DNA from: Flavobacteriaceae bacterium
Lineage (GTDB): Bacteria > Bacteroidota > Bacteroidia > Flavobacteriales > Flavobacteriaceae
DNA: 64,000 bases
Assembly (NCBI GenBank): GCA_947457255.1
Contig: CANGUZ010000003.1
Location: 51,218 to 115,217 of the forward strand
Direction: 5' to 3'
Positions within the stretch are counted from its first letter, which is position 1. Every line of letters begins with the position of its first letter. The notes under the pieces are model-generated. The model had not been told where the DNA came from. It was given only the letters and a program-made list of their open reading frames with translations, and made no database searches. Positions 46,473 to 58,504 of the stretch are shown in pieces. The position numbers and the translations under genes were made by a program.

Positions 46473-48050
46473 ATGAAAAAAAGTAACATCTTTTTTCCTA
46501 TTCTTCTTTTTTTAACACTTGCAGTTGGTGTTTTACTTGGCGGATATTTAAATTTTCCAGTTGAAAAACCGTTAGCATCAAAAAATAATTATAAAAACAA
46601 ACTCTATAAGATTATTGATTTTATTGATAATGAATACGTAGATAAAGTAAATACAGATTCAATTATAGATTTAACGGTTAATGATATTTTAGCAAAGCTC
46701 GATCCGCACTCTGTTTATATTCCGTCTAGTGAGCAAAAAGGAGTTGCCGAAAGTATGAAAGGTGATTTTGTGGGGATTGGAGTCAATTTTTATATGCTAA
46801 ACGATACGGTTGCTGTAATAAAACCTTTAGAAAAAGGCCCTTCTGAAAAAGCTGGAATCAAAGCTGGTGATCGAATTTTATATGCCAACTCCTATAAATT
46901 ATTTGGACGAAAATTACCAACAGACAGTTTATTTGCTAAACTAAAAGGAAAAGAAGGCACAGCTGTAGAATTGACTATTTTTAGAAAAAGCGAAAATAGA
47001 AAGTTCAAAATCAAAGTAAAAAGAGATGTAGTTCCTATAAAAAGTGTTGATGTTGCAACAATGATAAACGTTACAACTGGCTATATAAAAATAAATCGAT
47101 TTGCAGAAACTACCTACAAAGAGTTCAAATCTGGTTTGGAAAGTTTACAAAAAAAAGGAGCCAAATCTTTAATTATTGATGTTCGAGAAAACGGTGGCGG
47201 TTACATGGAAATGGCAGCCGAAATTGCCGATGAGTTTCTAAAAGACAAACAATTAATCGTTTTTCTAAAAAACAGAAAAGGCAGAATCGACAAGACTTTT
47301 GCAACCGAAAAAGGAAACTTTGAAACTGGAAAAGTATTTGTATTAATAGACGAAAGTTCAGCTTCGGCCAGCGAAATTTTAGCTGGCGCCATTCAAGATA
47401 ATGATAGAGGAATAATTGTTGGTCGACGATCTTTTGGAAAAGGATTGGTGCAACGCGAAATGGATTTTGAAGACGGTTCAGCAGTTCGATTAACTATTGC
47501 GAGGTATTACACACCTTCGGGTCGTTCCATTCAAAAACCCTATCAAAAAGGAAATGAAGACTACTTTAACGAATTTAGCAAGCGATTTGAGAATGGCGAA
47601 TTATACGAAAAAGACAGTATAAAAATTGCTGACACCTTAAAATTTAAAACGCCAAAAGGCAAAATTGTTTATGGAGGAGGAGGAATTGTACCTGATATAT
47701 TTGTTCCACTCGAAGGAAATAATGGTAATGAAAGCACCGTTTATATCATGCAGCAATCAGGAATTGTTAGTCGGTTTGCATTTGAAGCCATCGATAAAAA
47801 CAGAAATAATTTTAAGGGAATGACTTTTGAACAATTTCTAGATAAAATGAATAAAACCGATTTATATTTTAATGGTTTTCAGCGCTATTTATCAAACAAT
47901 GGTGCAATAGTTAATTTAACAAAAAGTAAACCATTAGTAAAAAGATATTTGGCTGCCGAATTTGCCAAACAACTCTTTGATGAACAAAAATTCTATGAAA
48001 TTATTTTAAAGGAGGACAAAATGATTCAGTCGGTTTTAAAATTAAAATAA
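46473..48050 (+). CDS. S41 family C-terminal processing peptidase
   Basis: Start at internal Met; PDZ (GIKAGDRIL), VRENGGGYMEMA, DESSASASEILAGAIQDNDRGIIVGRRSFGKGLVQ. Confidence 0.94.
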   Translation: MKKSNIFFPILLFLTLAVGVLLGGYLNFPVEKPLASKNNYKNKLYKIIDFIDNEYVDKVNTDSIIDLTVNDILAKLDPHSVYIPSSEQKGVAESMKGDFVGIGVNFYMLNDTVAVIKPLEKGPSEKAGIKAGDRILYANSYKLFGRKLPTDSLFAKLKGKEGTAVELTIFRKSENRKFKIKVKRDVVPIKSVDVATMINVTTGYIKINRFAETTYKEFKSGLESLQKKGAKSLIIDVRENGGGYMEMAAEIADEFLKDKQLIVFLKNRKGRIDKTFATEKGNFETGKVFVLIDESSASASEILAGAIQDNDRGIIVGRRSFGKGLVQREMDFEDGSAVRLTIARYYTPSGRSIQKPYQKGNEDYFNEFSKRFENGELYEKDSIKIADTLKFKTPKGKIVYGGGGIVPDIFVPLEGNNGNESTVYIMQQSGIVSRFAFEAIDKNRNNFKGMTFEQFLDKMNKTDLYFNGFQRYLSNNGAIVNLTKSKPLVKRYLAAEFAKQLFDEQKFYEIILKEDKMIQSVLKLK

Positions 48051-48060
48051 CCGCCAATTA

Positions 48061-48669
48061 TTATCTTATACTATCATGAACATGAGTCTCAACACCATTG
48101 TTCCAAAAAGTCAAAATATCGGTTGCAACAGCAGCTCCACTTCCTGCGGCAATGGCAAGTTGGCTTCTGTGTCCGGCTAAAGTTCCTAATACATAAATTC
48201 CATCAGCCACTTTATGATCATTATTTTTAAGTTGGATTCTTTGTTTTTCTGGCAGTGATTTTTGATGCGGCTCTACATACTGCAGTAATCCTTCAATAGC
48301 AAATGTATTTGCTGAGCCAATGCCAATTACAATACTTTTTGTTGCATACGAACTTTTGTTGGTAACAACCCTAAAATCTGGAAAGCTACCCTCAATTTTA
48401 AGCACTTTTTCATTCGGAATTTGTGAAATATGAGGATACAATTGTGCCAAATGATCGATGCTTTCCGTTAGCAATTCAGAGCCTAATTTTCCTGGAGTTA
48501 TTCCGTAAGCATTGTTAAACAAAGCATCTTGTAGAGAGGAAGCTTTTTGATGGGTAATGATTCCTATTTTCTTATCTGCAACAAAAGATTTGTTTTTAGC
48601 AGAACCCAAAACCAACGCACATGACATTCCAGAAACGCCACCGCCAATGATTAAAACATCAAACATCAA
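48061..48669 (-). CDS. FAD/NAD(P)-binding thioredoxin-reductase-like oxidoreductase
   Basis: 202 aa; FDVLIIGGGVSGMSCALVLG dinucleotide fold. Confidence 0.8.
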   Translation of the reverse strand: MMFDVLIIGGGVSGMSCALVLGSAKNKSFVADKKIGIITHQKASSLQDALFNNAYGITPGKLGSELLTESIDHLAQLYPHISQIPNEKVLKIEGSFPDFRVVTNKSSYATKSIVIGIGSANTFAIEGLLQYVEPHQKSLPEKQRIQLKNNDHKVADGIYVLGTLAGHRSQLAIAAGSGAAVATDILTFWNNGVETHVHDSIR

Positions 48670-48870
48670 CTATTGATTTTTTGTTCTTTCTTGAATAATT
48701 TTTGACATTCTGAAAATTAGAAGAATAAAAACAGCGCAAAATGAAGCAACTATCCCTATTAAAGCAATAACACTATTGCCTTCTAATAAATGATCAAAAT
48801 CAAGTAGCGTAACGTTAAATCCTATTAAAGCCAATGCCAAAACAACTAATATAGAAGTAAAAATTTTCAT
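48670..48870 (-). CDS. Small membrane protein
   Basis: 66 aa, two hydrophobic segments; 0-nt gap to downstream gene. Confidence 0.55.
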   Translation of the reverse strand: MKIFTSILVVLALALIGFNVTLLDFDHLLEGNSVIALIGIVASFCAVFILLIFRMSKIIQERTKNQ

Positions 48871-48910
48871 TCGTAAAGATTTGTAGGGTGTGAAATTAAT
48901 ACATTTTTAT

Positions 48911-49486
48911 TTATACAAATAATCCTTTAACATTAGCAGCGAATAATTTAACAGCTATTGCTAAGAGAACGACTCCAAAAGCTTTTCTTACCACTCCTAA
49001 ACCTGTTTTTCCTAACATTTTTTCAATTTTAGAAGACGATTTTAAAACTACATATACCAAAATAATATTTAAAACAATGGCAATTACAATGTTCTCGGCA
49101 TGATACTGAGAACGCAAAGAAAGTAAAGTAGTCATTGTTCCCGCACCTGCAATTAAAGGAAAAGCAATAGGAACGATCGATGCTGAGCTAGCTTCCTCAT
49201 CTCTATAAATGCGAATGCCTAAAATCATTTCTAAAGCTAAAAAAAACAATACAAATGACCCCGCTACGGCAAAAGAGTGAACATCAATGCCTATTAACCT
49301 CAGGAATTCTTCTCCAATAAACAGAAAAACAATCATAATAATTCCAGCAACTAAAGATGCTTTTTCGGATTCAATGTGACCGTGTTTTTTTCTCAAATCA
49401 ACAATAATAGGTACGGTACCTACAATATCGATTACTGCAAAAAGCACCATTCCTACGGTAATTATTTCTTTAAAATCTAGTCCCAT
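48911..49486 (-). CDS. MarC family membrane protein
   Basis: 191 aa; AVIDIVGTVPIIVDL, PLIAGAGTMTTLLSL. Confidence 0.92.
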   Translation of the reverse strand: MGLDFKEIITVGMVLFAVIDIVGTVPIIVDLRKKHGHIESEKASLVAGIIMIVFLFIGEEFLRLIGIDVHSFAVAGSFVLFFLALEMILGIRIYRDEEASSASIVPIAFPLIAGAGTMTTLLSLRSQYHAENIVIAIVLNIILVYVVLKSSSKIEKMLGKTGLGVVRKAFGVVLLAIAVKLFAANVKGLFV

Positions 49487-49618
49487 ATCTGTGAAATTTA
49501 AAGTGCAAAAGTATTGATTTTATGAAGGTTAAAACCTAAATTGGCGTTAATTTATTTCTCTGATTCTAAATCATAGTATTCAAAATTAACCTTATCTTTG
49601 TTAAAAAGCATTTAGAAC

Positions 49619-51250
49619 ATGAAAACAACCCTACAATTTCTCTTATTATTTTTTTCTTGCTGTTCTTTTGCGCAAATTACGTTAGAGCATACTTATAATG
49701 AAGGTGCGGTAAATAGAGTAAAACTAGAATATTCTGGTGAGAAGTATTACTATTTAAAAAGTGCTACAAATGAGTTGGTATTCAATAATGTTGATCATAC
49801 ATTGTGGAAAACGATACTTTTGCCTGCACCTCCGTCAAATCCCCTAGCTGGTGGCTTTAGAATATATGATGTTTCAGAAGCTAGAATTAATTCAGATGCT
49901 AAGATTGAAATTCTATATAGCTATTATAACAATATGTCTAATAGATATGAAAGCAGAATTTCTCAGGAAGATGGAACTATTTTATTAACCATACCAGATG
50001 CTTCAAGCGTTTATTTAGATGAAATACCTGGACTTTCGGACAAATTGATTACTGAAAATATTATAAGTAATCCTATTAGTAAAGTGTATTCCTTATCTGA
50101 CCTTACTTTAGAAAATGCCTACACTGAAGGAACTATTAAAAGAATTAAACTTGAAAATTCAGGCGAAAAATATTATGTTTTAGATAAAACAAATCAAAAT
50201 ACTAAAATTTACAATCCAAATCATAGCTTGTGGAAAACTATCGCATTACCAAAACCATCAAATGCAAAATATGGTGATATTGGAATTATTTCAGAAAACC
50301 AAATTAATACAGATGATCTTATGGAAATAGGATACAGCTATTTTACCCTAGAGGGATCAACTTATAATTATGTTGGTAAACTAATAAATGAAAACAATGA
50401 AGAACTACTAACAATTCCTAAAGCAAAAATAGTAAGTATTAATAGTATTGAAGGGTTGGAAAATAAACTTATGGCTACTTTAGACAATAATTATATTGAT
50501 AATCAAATATCCTTTTCAACAAATGTATATGGAATCCCTTCTTTGACTTTAGAAAATGAATACCAAAGTGAAGTTACCAGAATTAAACTTGAATATTCTG
50601 GAGAAAAATACTATACTTCTAATAGGCAATTAACTAACCAAGCTAAAATTTACAATAGTAATCATACTCTATGGAAAACTATAAATTTACCTATTCCTTC
50701 AGATTCAGACATCAACAATTTTTTATTTACTGTTAACCACATTTCAGAAACAAAAATAGACCCCGACAAACTATTAGAAGTTACCTATATTTATTATCCT
50801 ATCGTAATTTTAAGTTATCAAACCTACGATTGTAGAGTAATTAACGAAAATGGAGAAATTTTGATAACAGCAAATGGTATAGATCGACTACTTCTTAATG
50901 AATTATCAGATTTAAAGAACAAATTAATAGGGTATACTTATGATCCTTTCAATAACAGCTATAGTAGTAAAGTCTATTCGTTAGAAAGCTTAAAAACATA
51001 TGATTTTAATGAAAAACAAAAAGTAATAATCGCACCAAACCCTGTCAAATCTTTCCTAAACATAAACTCATTGTCTTATCCAATTAAAGAAGCAACTATT
51101 TACAACATGACCGGCGCTTTAGTAAAAAGAGAGACGGCCCAAAACATTACTAAAATTGATATCGAAAAACTTCCAATAGGAATATATGTCGTAAATTTGA
51201 CCGATTTTAACAATCAAAAATCTACTCATAAAATTACTATTTCTCGCTAA
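49619..51250 (+). CDS. Secreted T9SS repeat protein of unknown function
   Basis: 543 aa; three internal repeats TLExxYxxxxxxRxKLExSGEKYY...LWKTIxLPxP; C-terminal APNPVKSFLNI...HKITISR sorting domain. Confidence 0.85.
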   Translation: MKTTLQFLLLFFSCCSFAQITLEHTYNEGAVNRVKLEYSGEKYYYLKSATNELVFNNVDHTLWKTILLPAPPSNPLAGGFRIYDVSEARINSDAKIEILYSYYNNMSNRYESRISQEDGTILLTIPDASSVYLDEIPGLSDKLITENIISNPISKVYSLSDLTLENAYTEGTIKRIKLENSGEKYYVLDKTNQNTKIYNPNHSLWKTIALPKPSNAKYGDIGIISENQINTDDLMEIGYSYFTLEGSTYNYVGKLINENNEELLTIPKAKIVSINSIEGLENKLMATLDNNYIDNQISFSTNVYGIPSLTLENEYQSEVTRIKLEYSGEKYYTSNRQLTNQAKIYNSNHTLWKTINLPIPSDSDINNFLFTVNHISETKIDPDKLLEVTYIYYPIVILSYQTYDCRVINENGEILITANGIDRLLLNELSDLKNKLIGYTYDPFNNSYSSKVYSLESLKTYDFNEKQKVIIAPNPVKSFLNINSLSYPIKEATIYNMTGALVKRETAQNITKIDIEKLPIGIYVVNLTDFNNQKSTHKITISR

Positions 51251-51255
51251 TTCAA

Positions 51256-51822
51256 ATGTTTCAACTAGGAAAAACCATTGTCTCCGAAGACATTTTACAA
51301 AAAGATTTCGTCTGTAATTTATCTGCCTGTAAAGGGGCGTGTTGTGTCGATGGCGATGCTGGAGCACCTCTAAGCTTAGAAGAAACCAAAATTTTAGAAG
51401 ATATTTATCCAAAAGTAAAACCGTTTCTTCGCAAAGAAGGCATCTCCGCCATTGAAGCACAAGGCACTTGGACCAAAGGAACTGATGGCGATCTTGAAAC
51501 CCCGTTAATTGAGAATAAAGACTGTGCTTACGTAATTTTTGATGGTAAAACGGCACTTTGCGGTATCGAGCAAGCCTACAATCAAGGAGTAATTAATTGG
51601 AAAAAACCTGTTTCCTGTCATTTATATCCAATTCGAGTGAAAGATTTTACGGAGTTTGCTGCCGTAAATTACGATCGTTGGGATATCTGTAACGATGCCT
51701 GTACTTTAGGCAAAGAACTAGAAATTCCAGTTTATAAATTTGTTAAAGAAGCCCTTATCAGAAGGTTTGGCGAAGATTGGTATTTAGAGCTCGAAAAAGT
51801 AGCCGAAGAACTGAAAAAATAA
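51256..51822 (+). CDS. DUF3109 family protein (Cys-cluster)
   Basis: 188 aa; CNLSACKGACCVDGDAGAPL, SCHLYPIRV. Confidence 0.88.
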   Translation: MFQLGKTIVSEDILQKDFVCNLSACKGACCVDGDAGAPLSLEETKILEDIYPKVKPFLRKEGISAIEAQGTWTKGTDGDLETPLIENKDCAYVIFDGKTALCGIEQAYNQGVINWKKPVSCHLYPIRVKDFTEFAAVNYDRWDICNDACTLGKELEIPVYKFVKEALIRRFGEDWYLELEKVAEELKK

Positions 51823-52084
51823 TTTCAAAAGAAGTTTGTTTTTTCTTGTTTTGCACATCTAAAATCCTATATTTTACGGTAGTTTTTAACTTTTTGCAAT
51901 TTTTAAATAGCTGATTTTCAATATCGTAAAAATTTTAATAAAAATATTGAGAATACTCCCGTTTGTTAAAAACTAAAGCCGATTGTGAATAAGTTTGACT
52001 TTCTTTTTTGATTACAAATGACAATCTTTGTACTCGACAGAAAACATAATTTTTCGTTAAAATTTCAAAAAACAAACTTAAGAG

Positions 52085-53062
52085 ATGCCTCAAATTGAAC
52101 CTATTTTACAAGAAAACAAAAATCGTTTTGTGATTTTTCCTATCAAACACCATGATATCTGGGAATGGTATAAAAAAATGGAAGCCAGTTTTTGGACTGC
52201 AGAAGAGATCGATTTATCGCAAGATTTAAACGATTGGAACAACAAATTAAATAATGAAGAGAAATACTTCATCAAACATATTTTAGCTTTTTTCGCTGCG
52301 TCTGACGGAATTGTAAATGAAAATCTAGCCGAAAATTTTGTAAATGAAGTGCAATATGCCGAAGCGAAGTTTTTCTATGGTTTTCAAATCATGATGGAAA
52401 ACATTCATAGCGAAACCTATTCGTTATTGATTGATACCTACGTAAAAGACGAAACAGAGAAAAACGAGTTGTTTACAGCAATTGATGTTTTTCCTGCCAT
52501 TAAGAAAAAAGCCGATTGGGCATTAAAATGGATTGAGTCTGATTCTTTTGCTGAAAGGCTTATTGCTTTTGCTGCAGTAGAAGGAATTTTCTTCTCAGGA
52601 AGTTTTTGTTCGATTTTTTGGTTAAAAAAGCGTGGGTTAATGCCCGGGCTCACTTTTTCAAACGAATTAATTTCTCGTGACGAAGGAGTGCATTGTGATT
52701 TTGCAGTGCATTTACACAATCATCATTTATTAAAAAAGGTTCCAAAAAGCAGAATAAGAGAAATTATTGTTGATGCACTAAACATCGAAAGAGAATTTAT
52801 TACCGAGTCGTTGCCAGTAAGCTTAATTGGTATGAACGCCGGACTAATGACACAATACCTAGAATTTGTTACTGATAGATTGTTAGTTGAATTGGGTTGT
52901 GATAGAGAATACAATACCACTAATCCTTTCGATTTTATGGATATGATATCTTTACAAGGAAAAACCAATTTCTTTGAAAAGAAAGTAGCCGAATATCAAA
53001 AATCTGGTGTAATGAATACCGATTCTGACGCTCAAAAAATTAGCTTTGATGCTGATTTTTAA
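52085..53062 (+). CDS. nrdB: Ribonucleotide reductase small (beta) subunit
   Basis: 325 aa; [66 protein letters not shown]. Confidence 0.96.
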   Translation: MPQIEPILQENKNRFVIFPIKHHDIWEWYKKMEASFWTAEEIDLSQDLNDWNNKLNNEEKYFIKHILAFFAASDGIVNENLAENFVNEVQYAEAKFFYGFQIMMENIHSETYSLLIDTYVKDETEKNELFTAIDVFPAIKKKADWALKWIESDSFAERLIAFAAVEGIFFSGSFCSIFWLKKRGLMPGLTFSNELISRDEGVHCDFAVHLHNHHLLKKVPKSRIREIIVDALNIEREFITESLPVSLIGMNAGLMTQYLEFVTDRLLVELGCDREYNTTNPFDFMDMISLQGKTNFFEKKVAEYQKSGVMNTDSDAQKISFDADF

Positions 53063-53168
53063 AAACCATATCATCTGTAATTTTCCAGATTAAAAAAGAA
53101 AATAAAACAAACAATTAATACAAATAACCCAAAAGCAGGAAAGGGATTTCTTGTTTTTTAAAACCTCA

Positions 53169-55607
53169 ATGCTTATGTATGTAGTAAAAAGAGATGGCCA
53201 TAAAGAGCCTGTAATGTTCGACAAAATCACAGAGAGAATTAAAAAACTTTGTTATGGTTTAAACGATTTAGTAGATGCCGTAAAAGTAGCAATGAGGGTA
53301 ATAGAAGGGTTGTATGACGGTGTTTCTACCTCAGAATTAGATAATCTTGCTGCCGAAACCGCAGCTTCAATGACAATTGCGCATCCTGATTATGCTCAGT
53401 TAGCAGCACGAATTGCAATTTCTAACTTGCATTCTAATACCAAAAAATCGTTCTCAGAAACCATGAACGAGATGTTTCATTATGTAAATCCGAGAACGAA
53501 CCTAGAAGCACCTTTACTCTCTGAAGAAGTACATAAAGTAATCATGGAGAATGCTGAATTTTTAGATTCGCATGTTATTTATAATAGAGATTTTAACTAC
53601 GATTATTTTGGATTTAAAACTTTAGAACGTTCTTATTTACTAAAAATAAACGGGAAAATTGTAGAACGTCCGCAGCACATGTTAATGCGTGTAGCTGTCG
53701 GAATTCACTTAGATGATTTGAAATCGGTTATTGAAACCTACGACTTAATGTCGAAAAAATTCTTTACCCACGCTACTCCAACATTGTTTAATGCAGGAAC
53801 ACCAAAACCTCAAATGTCATCTTGTTTTCTTTTGGCGATGCAAGACGATAGTATAGATGGAATTTACGATACTTTAAAACAAACAGCTAAAATCTCACAA
53901 TCGGCGGGTGGAATTGGTTTGTCTATTCATAACGTTCGCGCAACAGGTTCTTATATTCGAGGCACTAATGGAACATCAAACGGAATCGTTCCTATGCTTC
54001 GTGTTTTTAACGATACAGCTAGATATGTAGACCAAGGTGGAGGAAAACGCAAAGGAAGTTTTGCTATTTATATTGAAACTTGGCATGCCGATATTTTTGA
54101 ATTTTTAGATTTGAAAAAGAATACCGGAAAAGAAGAAATGCGTGCTAGAGATTTATTCTTTGCCATGTGGACATCTGATTTATTCATGAAAAGAGTACAA
54201 GAAGACAGCTATTGGACTTTAATGTGCCCTAACGAATGTCCTGGTTTGTATGATGTATATGGAGACGAATTCGAAAAATTATACATCTCCTACGAAGAAA
54301 GAGGTAAAGGGAGAAAAACCATCAAAGCACGTGAATTGTGGGAGAAAATTCTAGAGTCTCAAATCGAAACTGGAACGCCATACATGTTATATAAAGATGC
54401 GGCCAACAGAAAATCAAATCAAAAAAATCTGGGAACCATTCGTTCGTCGAATTTGTGTACAGAGATTATGGAATTTACATCAAAAGATGAAATTGCTGTC
54501 TGCAACTTGGCTTCACTTTCGTTGCCAATGTTTGTTGAAAAAGGCGAATTCAACCATGATTTATTATATACTGTTACCAAACGCGTTACACGCAACCTAA
54601 ATAAAGTAATCGACAGAAATTACTATCCTGTAAAAGAAGCCGAAAATTCCAACTTACGTCATCGCCCAGTAGGCTTAGGTGTTCAAGGTTTAGCAGATGC
54701 TTTTATTTTATTGCGCATGCCTTTTACAAGTGATGAAGCAAAGAAATTAAATCAAGAAATATTCGAAACTTTATACTTTGCAGCAGTTACGGCATCTATG
54801 GAAATGGCAAAAGAAGAGGGCCCATATTCAAGCTTTAAAGGATCGCCAATATCAAACGGAGAATTTCAATACAATCTTTGGGGATTAAAAGACGAAGAGC
54901 TATCAGGACGTTGGGACTGGGCATCATTACGAAAAGAAGTGATGGAGCACGGGGTGAGAAATTCACTTTTAGTAGCACCAATGCCAACAGCTTCTACTTC
55001 GCAAATTTTAGGGAATAACGAAGCTTTTGAGCCGTATACTTCAAATATCTACACGCGTCGTGTATTATCTGGAGAATTCATAGTAGTAAACAAACACTTA
55101 TTAGAAGATTTAGTAAAACAAGGATTGTGGACTGAAGATTTGAAACAAGAAATCATGAGAAATAACGGTTCTGTTCAAAACATAGAACGTATCCCTCAGG
55201 ATTTAAAAGACTTGTACAAAACCGTTTGGGAAATGTCTATGAAAGATATTATCGATATGTCTCGTCATAGAGGCTATTTTATAGACCAATCGCAATCGCT
55301 AAATTTATTCATGCAAGACGCTAATTATTCTAAATTAACATCGATGCACTTCTATGCTTGGCAATCAGGATTAAAAACTGGAATGTATTATTTAAGAACA
55401 AAAGCTGCGGTTGATGCTATTAAATTTACATTGAATAATGATAAAAAAGCAGAGCCTATAGAAGTAAAAGAGCAACCGGTAGAGCAAGTGTTACAGCCTA
55501 TCGCCGTTTTAGACGAACCCGCAGAAATATCAGCAGAAGAATACAGAGCCATGATTGAATTGGCAAAAAATGCCGGTCCTGACGAATGCGAAATGTGTGG
55601 GTCGTAA
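53169..55607 (+). CDS. nrdA: Ribonucleotide reductase large (alpha) subunit with ATP-cone
   Basis: [21 protein letters not shown] cone; [50 protein letters not shown] tail. Start 53169 vs 53175/53151 uncertain. Confidence 0.96.
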   Translation: MLMYVVKRDGHKEPVMFDKITERIKKLCYGLNDLVDAVKVAMRVIEGLYDGVSTSELDNLAAETAASMTIAHPDYAQLAARIAISNLHSNTKKSFSETMNEMFHYVNPRTNLEAPLLSEEVHKVIMENAEFLDSHVIYNRDFNYDYFGFKTLERSYLLKINGKIVERPQHMLMRVAVGIHLDDLKSVIETYDLMSKKFFTHATPTLFNAGTPKPQMSSCFLLAMQDDSIDGIYDTLKQTAKISQSAGGIGLSIHNVRATGSYIRGTNGTSNGIVPMLRVFNDTARYVDQGGGKRKGSFAIYIETWHADIFEFLDLKKNTGKEEMRARDLFFAMWTSDLFMKRVQEDSYWTLMCPNECPGLYDVYGDEFEKLYISYEERGKGRKTIKARELWEKILESQIETGTPYMLYKDAANRKSNQKNLGTIRSSNLCTEIMEFTSKDEIAVCNLASLSLPMFVEKGEFNHDLLYTVTKRVTRNLNKVIDRNYYPVKEAENSNLRHRPVGLGVQGLADAFILLRMPFTSDEAKKLNQEIFETLYFAAVTASMEMAKEEGPYSSFKGSPISNGEFQYNLWGLKDEELSGRWDWASLRKEVMEHGVRNSLLVAPMPTASTSQILGNNEAFEPYTSNIYTRRVLSGEFIVVNKHLLEDLVKQGLWTEDLKQEIMRNNGSVQNIERIPQDLKDLYKTVWEMSMKDIIDMSRHRGYFIDQSQSLNLFMQDANYSKLTSMHFYAWQSGLKTGMYYLRTKAAVDAIKFTLNNDKKAEPIEVKEQPVEQVLQPIAVLDEPAEISAEEYRAMIELAKNAGPDECEMCGS

Positions 55608-55631
55608 CAATAATTTTAAATAATAAATAGA

Positions 55632-55654
55632 AGCAGCTGTCGAAAAGATAGCTG
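55632..55654 (+). terminator. Terminator after nrdA
   Basis: CAGCTGTC-gaaaa-GATAGCTGTTTTTT. Confidence 0.65.
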
Positions 55655-55677
55655 TTTTTTATTTAAATTATTAACCT

Positions 55678-56130
55678 ATGTTAAATCTAACTCGAACAAC
55701 CTCCGAAAACCAAGATTTCATAAACCTTGTGAAATTATTAGATGCCGATTTAAAAATTCGTGATGGAGAAGATCATGAATTTTATGCTCAAATAAACAAA
55801 ACGGCAATCTTAAACAACGTAATTGTTTGTCATCAAAACGACATTGCTATTGGCTGTGGAGCTTTCAGGGAAATAGATGATAAAACGGTAGAAATAAAAC
55901 GAATGTTCGTAAATCCTGATTATCGAGGAAAAGGAATTGCTTCTAAAATTTTGTCTGAGCTTGAACTTTGGACATCAGAACTAAATTATTTTCAAATAAT
56001 TCTGGAAACGGGAATCAACCAACCTGAGGCTATTTCATTATACAAAAAATCAGGCTATAAAATCACAGAAAATTATGGTCAATACGTTGGTGCGGAAAGT
56101 AGTGTTTGCATGCTGAAAATCTTAAAATAA
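55678..56130 (+). CDS. GNAT family N-acetyltransferase
   Basis: 150 aa; EIKRMFVNPDYRGKGIASKILSELE. Confidence 0.9.
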   Translation: MLNLTRTTSENQDFINLVKLLDADLKIRDGEDHEFYAQINKTAILNNVIVCHQNDIAIGCGAFREIDDKTVEIKRMFVNPDYRGKGIASKILSELELWTSELNYFQIILETGINQPEAISLYKKSGYKITENYGQYVGAESSVCMLKILK

Positions 56131-56183
56131 AGTTATCTTTAACTTCTGAAATCAAAAATCGTTAATCAACAATCTTCAATTCA

Positions 56184-57530
56184 ATGAACTGGGAACAACT
56201 ATTATCACTAAAACGTCAAGGAGATACAAGCAAACGATTACGAATAGAACAAGACGACACCCGTTTGGGTTTTGAGGTAGATTATGATCGAATCATATTC
56301 TCATCTGCCTTTCGTAGCTTGCAGGATAAAACACAGGTAATTCCACTTTCTAAAACTGATTTTGTACATACTCGATTAACACACAGCTTAGAAGTTTCGG
56401 TTGTAGGGCGTTCATTAGGACGATTGGTTGGAAAAAAAATAATTGAAAAATATCCGTATTTACAAGAAATTCATGGTTTTCATATGAATGATTTTGGTGC
56501 AATTGTTGCAGCAGCATCTTTGTCTCACGATATAGGAAATCCACCGTTTGGACATTCTGGAGAAAAAGCAATTGGAGAATATTTTTCTATTGGGAAAGGG
56601 CAGCAATTCAAGGATAAATTATCCAATAAAGAATGGCAAGATTTAATAGATTTTGAAGGAAATGCTAACGGTTTTTCAGTTTTAACAGCAAACCGCCCAG
56701 GAGTTTCAGGTGCGCTTAGACTCACTTATGCTGTTTTAGGCGCATTTATGAAATACCCAAAGGAAAGTTTACCTAAAAAACCAACCAATACTATTGCTGA
56801 TAAAAAATATGGTTTTTTTCAAACCGATAAATCTTTTTTTCAAGAAGTCGCCACAGAATTAGGTTTGATTCCTAATAAAGAAGGAAGCAATATCGGCTTC
56901 GAGAGACATCCGTTGGCTTATTTAGTAGAGGCTGCAGATGACATCTGCTATACCATTATTGACTTTGAAGACGGAATTAATTTGGGTTTGGTTTCTGAAG
57001 ATTTTGCTTTAGAATATTTAATAAAACTAGTAAAAGACAGTATTGACACCGAGAAATACAAGACCTTAACTACAAAAGAAGACAGAATCAGTTATTTGCG
57101 AGCTTTAGCCATAGGTAGTTTAATAAACGACGCTGTTCGAGTATTTTTAGAAAATGAAGAAGCTATTTTACAAGGAAAATTTCCATTTGCTTTGACCGAT
57201 AAAAGCAAGTACAAAGCCCAAATGGATGACATTATTAAATTGAGCGTAAAAAACATCTATCAAAGTCGTGAAGTGATTGAAAAAGAGTTGGTTGGTTATC
57301 AAATTATTCAAACATTATTAGATAAATTCATCACCGCTTTCAATAATAAATTTGAAGGAAAAGCATCAAATTATGACAAATTGATTTTGAAAATGTTGCC
57401 TGAAAAGTTCCTAGAAGATAAAGAAGATTTATATAAAAGGCTGTTGCATATTTGTCACTATGTTTCGCTTTTAACAGATGGTAATGCCTTAGAATTGTAT
57501 GAAACGATTAACGGAAGAAAAAGAAATTAA
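56184..57530 (+). CDS. dgt: Deoxyguanosinetriphosphate triphosphohydrolase
   Basis: 448 aa; RLTHSLEVSVVGRSLG and SLSHDIGNPPFGHSGEKAI HD motifs. Confidence 0.94.
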   Translation: MNWEQLLSLKRQGDTSKRLRIEQDDTRLGFEVDYDRIIFSSAFRSLQDKTQVIPLSKTDFVHTRLTHSLEVSVVGRSLGRLVGKKIIEKYPYLQEIHGFHMNDFGAIVAAASLSHDIGNPPFGHSGEKAIGEYFSIGKGQQFKDKLSNKEWQDLIDFEGNANGFSVLTANRPGVSGALRLTYAVLGAFMKYPKESLPKKPTNTIADKKYGFFQTDKSFFQEVATELGLIPNKEGSNIGFERHPLAYLVEAADDICYTIIDFEDGINLGLVSEDFALEYLIKLVKDSIDTEKYKTLTTKEDRISYLRALAIGSLINDAVRVFLENEEAILQGKFPFALTDKSKYKAQMDDIIKLSVKNIYQSREVIEKELVGYQIIQTLLDKFITAFNNKFEGKASNYDKLILKMLPEKFLEDKEDLYKRLLHICHYVSLLTDGNALELYETINGRKRN

Positions 57531-57531
57531 T

Positions 57532-58497
57532 TTAAAACTCATAAACAACTCCTATACCTAAGAGTTGTTTGAGTTGAATCTTTGGACCTATCGTAATTTG
57601 TTTTCCATTAACCTCATCTTTAGCTTTTATATCATCATCATAAATAAGATGAGTGCCAATATTTGCTTTTACATATTTATTTACTACCAATTCAAATAAA
57701 ATATTCCAATCAACATCAATATTCCCAAATTTATTAATGTAATCCGAATATAAAATCAATCTGCTGTCTAAAATAATATTTTTATATACTTCCTTTTTTA
57801 GCTGACTAGAAAATAACATTCCTAATTCCACTTTTGATTTTTCTCCACTAATAATCATAGTTCCATTAGCATCAAACTGAGCACCACGAACACCAAAAGC
57901 ACCTTGATTGGCTAATCTGCTGTCTAAAACCAAGGTGTTTTTGAACGTAAACGGAGAAATATAAATAGTGTAATTCTTTCTTTTATTAATATTCTCGGCA
58001 CCAATTCCTAAAAAAAGATACGCCGGAGCGAAAGGTTTAGAAATAGAAATTGAAGTATTTGGATAGGCATATCCGTTTGTAAACTGAGTATTAAAATTAA
58101 ATTTTGAAGAGTAATACCAATTGGTCAATGTATCTTTTCTGTATCCGAAAGTCGAGTTAAACAGCAATACATCGTCTGTTTTTTGTAGTTCTTTTCCTTC
58201 TTGTTTGTTTAATCCATATCTTACAATCAATTCGTTTTCCCATTTATAATTTTTTCTACAATAAGTTCTAACAAAATTGGCTTTAGCTAAACCCGAAATT
58301 GAACTAGCACCACCAGCGTTCCAATTTACAAATGCAATCTGGGTAAAATCGAAACCAACTTTATTTTGTTTTATCCAATACGAAATAGTATCGTTCGAAA
58401 CGTTTTTAGAATAGGGAATAATATTGTTTTCTTGAGAAAAGATATTTGTTGAAACAAAGAATGCTATCAGAAAAAAATAAATAAATAAAAACCGCAT
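57532..58497 (-). CDS. DUF3078 domain-containing protein
   Basis: Start at MRFLFIYFF signal; FVNWNAGGASSISGLAKANFVRTYCRKNYKWENEL signature. Confidence 0.85.
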   Translation of the reverse strand: MRFLFIYFFLIAFFVSTNIFSQENNIIPYSKNVSNDTISYWIKQNKVGFDFTQIAFVNWNAGGASSISGLAKANFVRTYCRKNYKWENELIVRYGLNKQEGKELQKTDDVLLFNSTFGYRKDTLTNWYYSSKFNFNTQFTNGYAYPNTSISISKPFAPAYLFLGIGAENINKRKNYTIYISPFTFKNTLVLDSRLANQGAFGVRGAQFDANGTMIISGEKSKVELGMLFSSQLKKEVYKNIILDSRLILYSDYINKFGNIDVDWNILFELVVNKYVKANIGTHLIYDDDIKAKDEVNGKQITIGPKIQLKQLLGIGVVYEF

Positions 58498-58504
58498 TAA
58501 TAAA

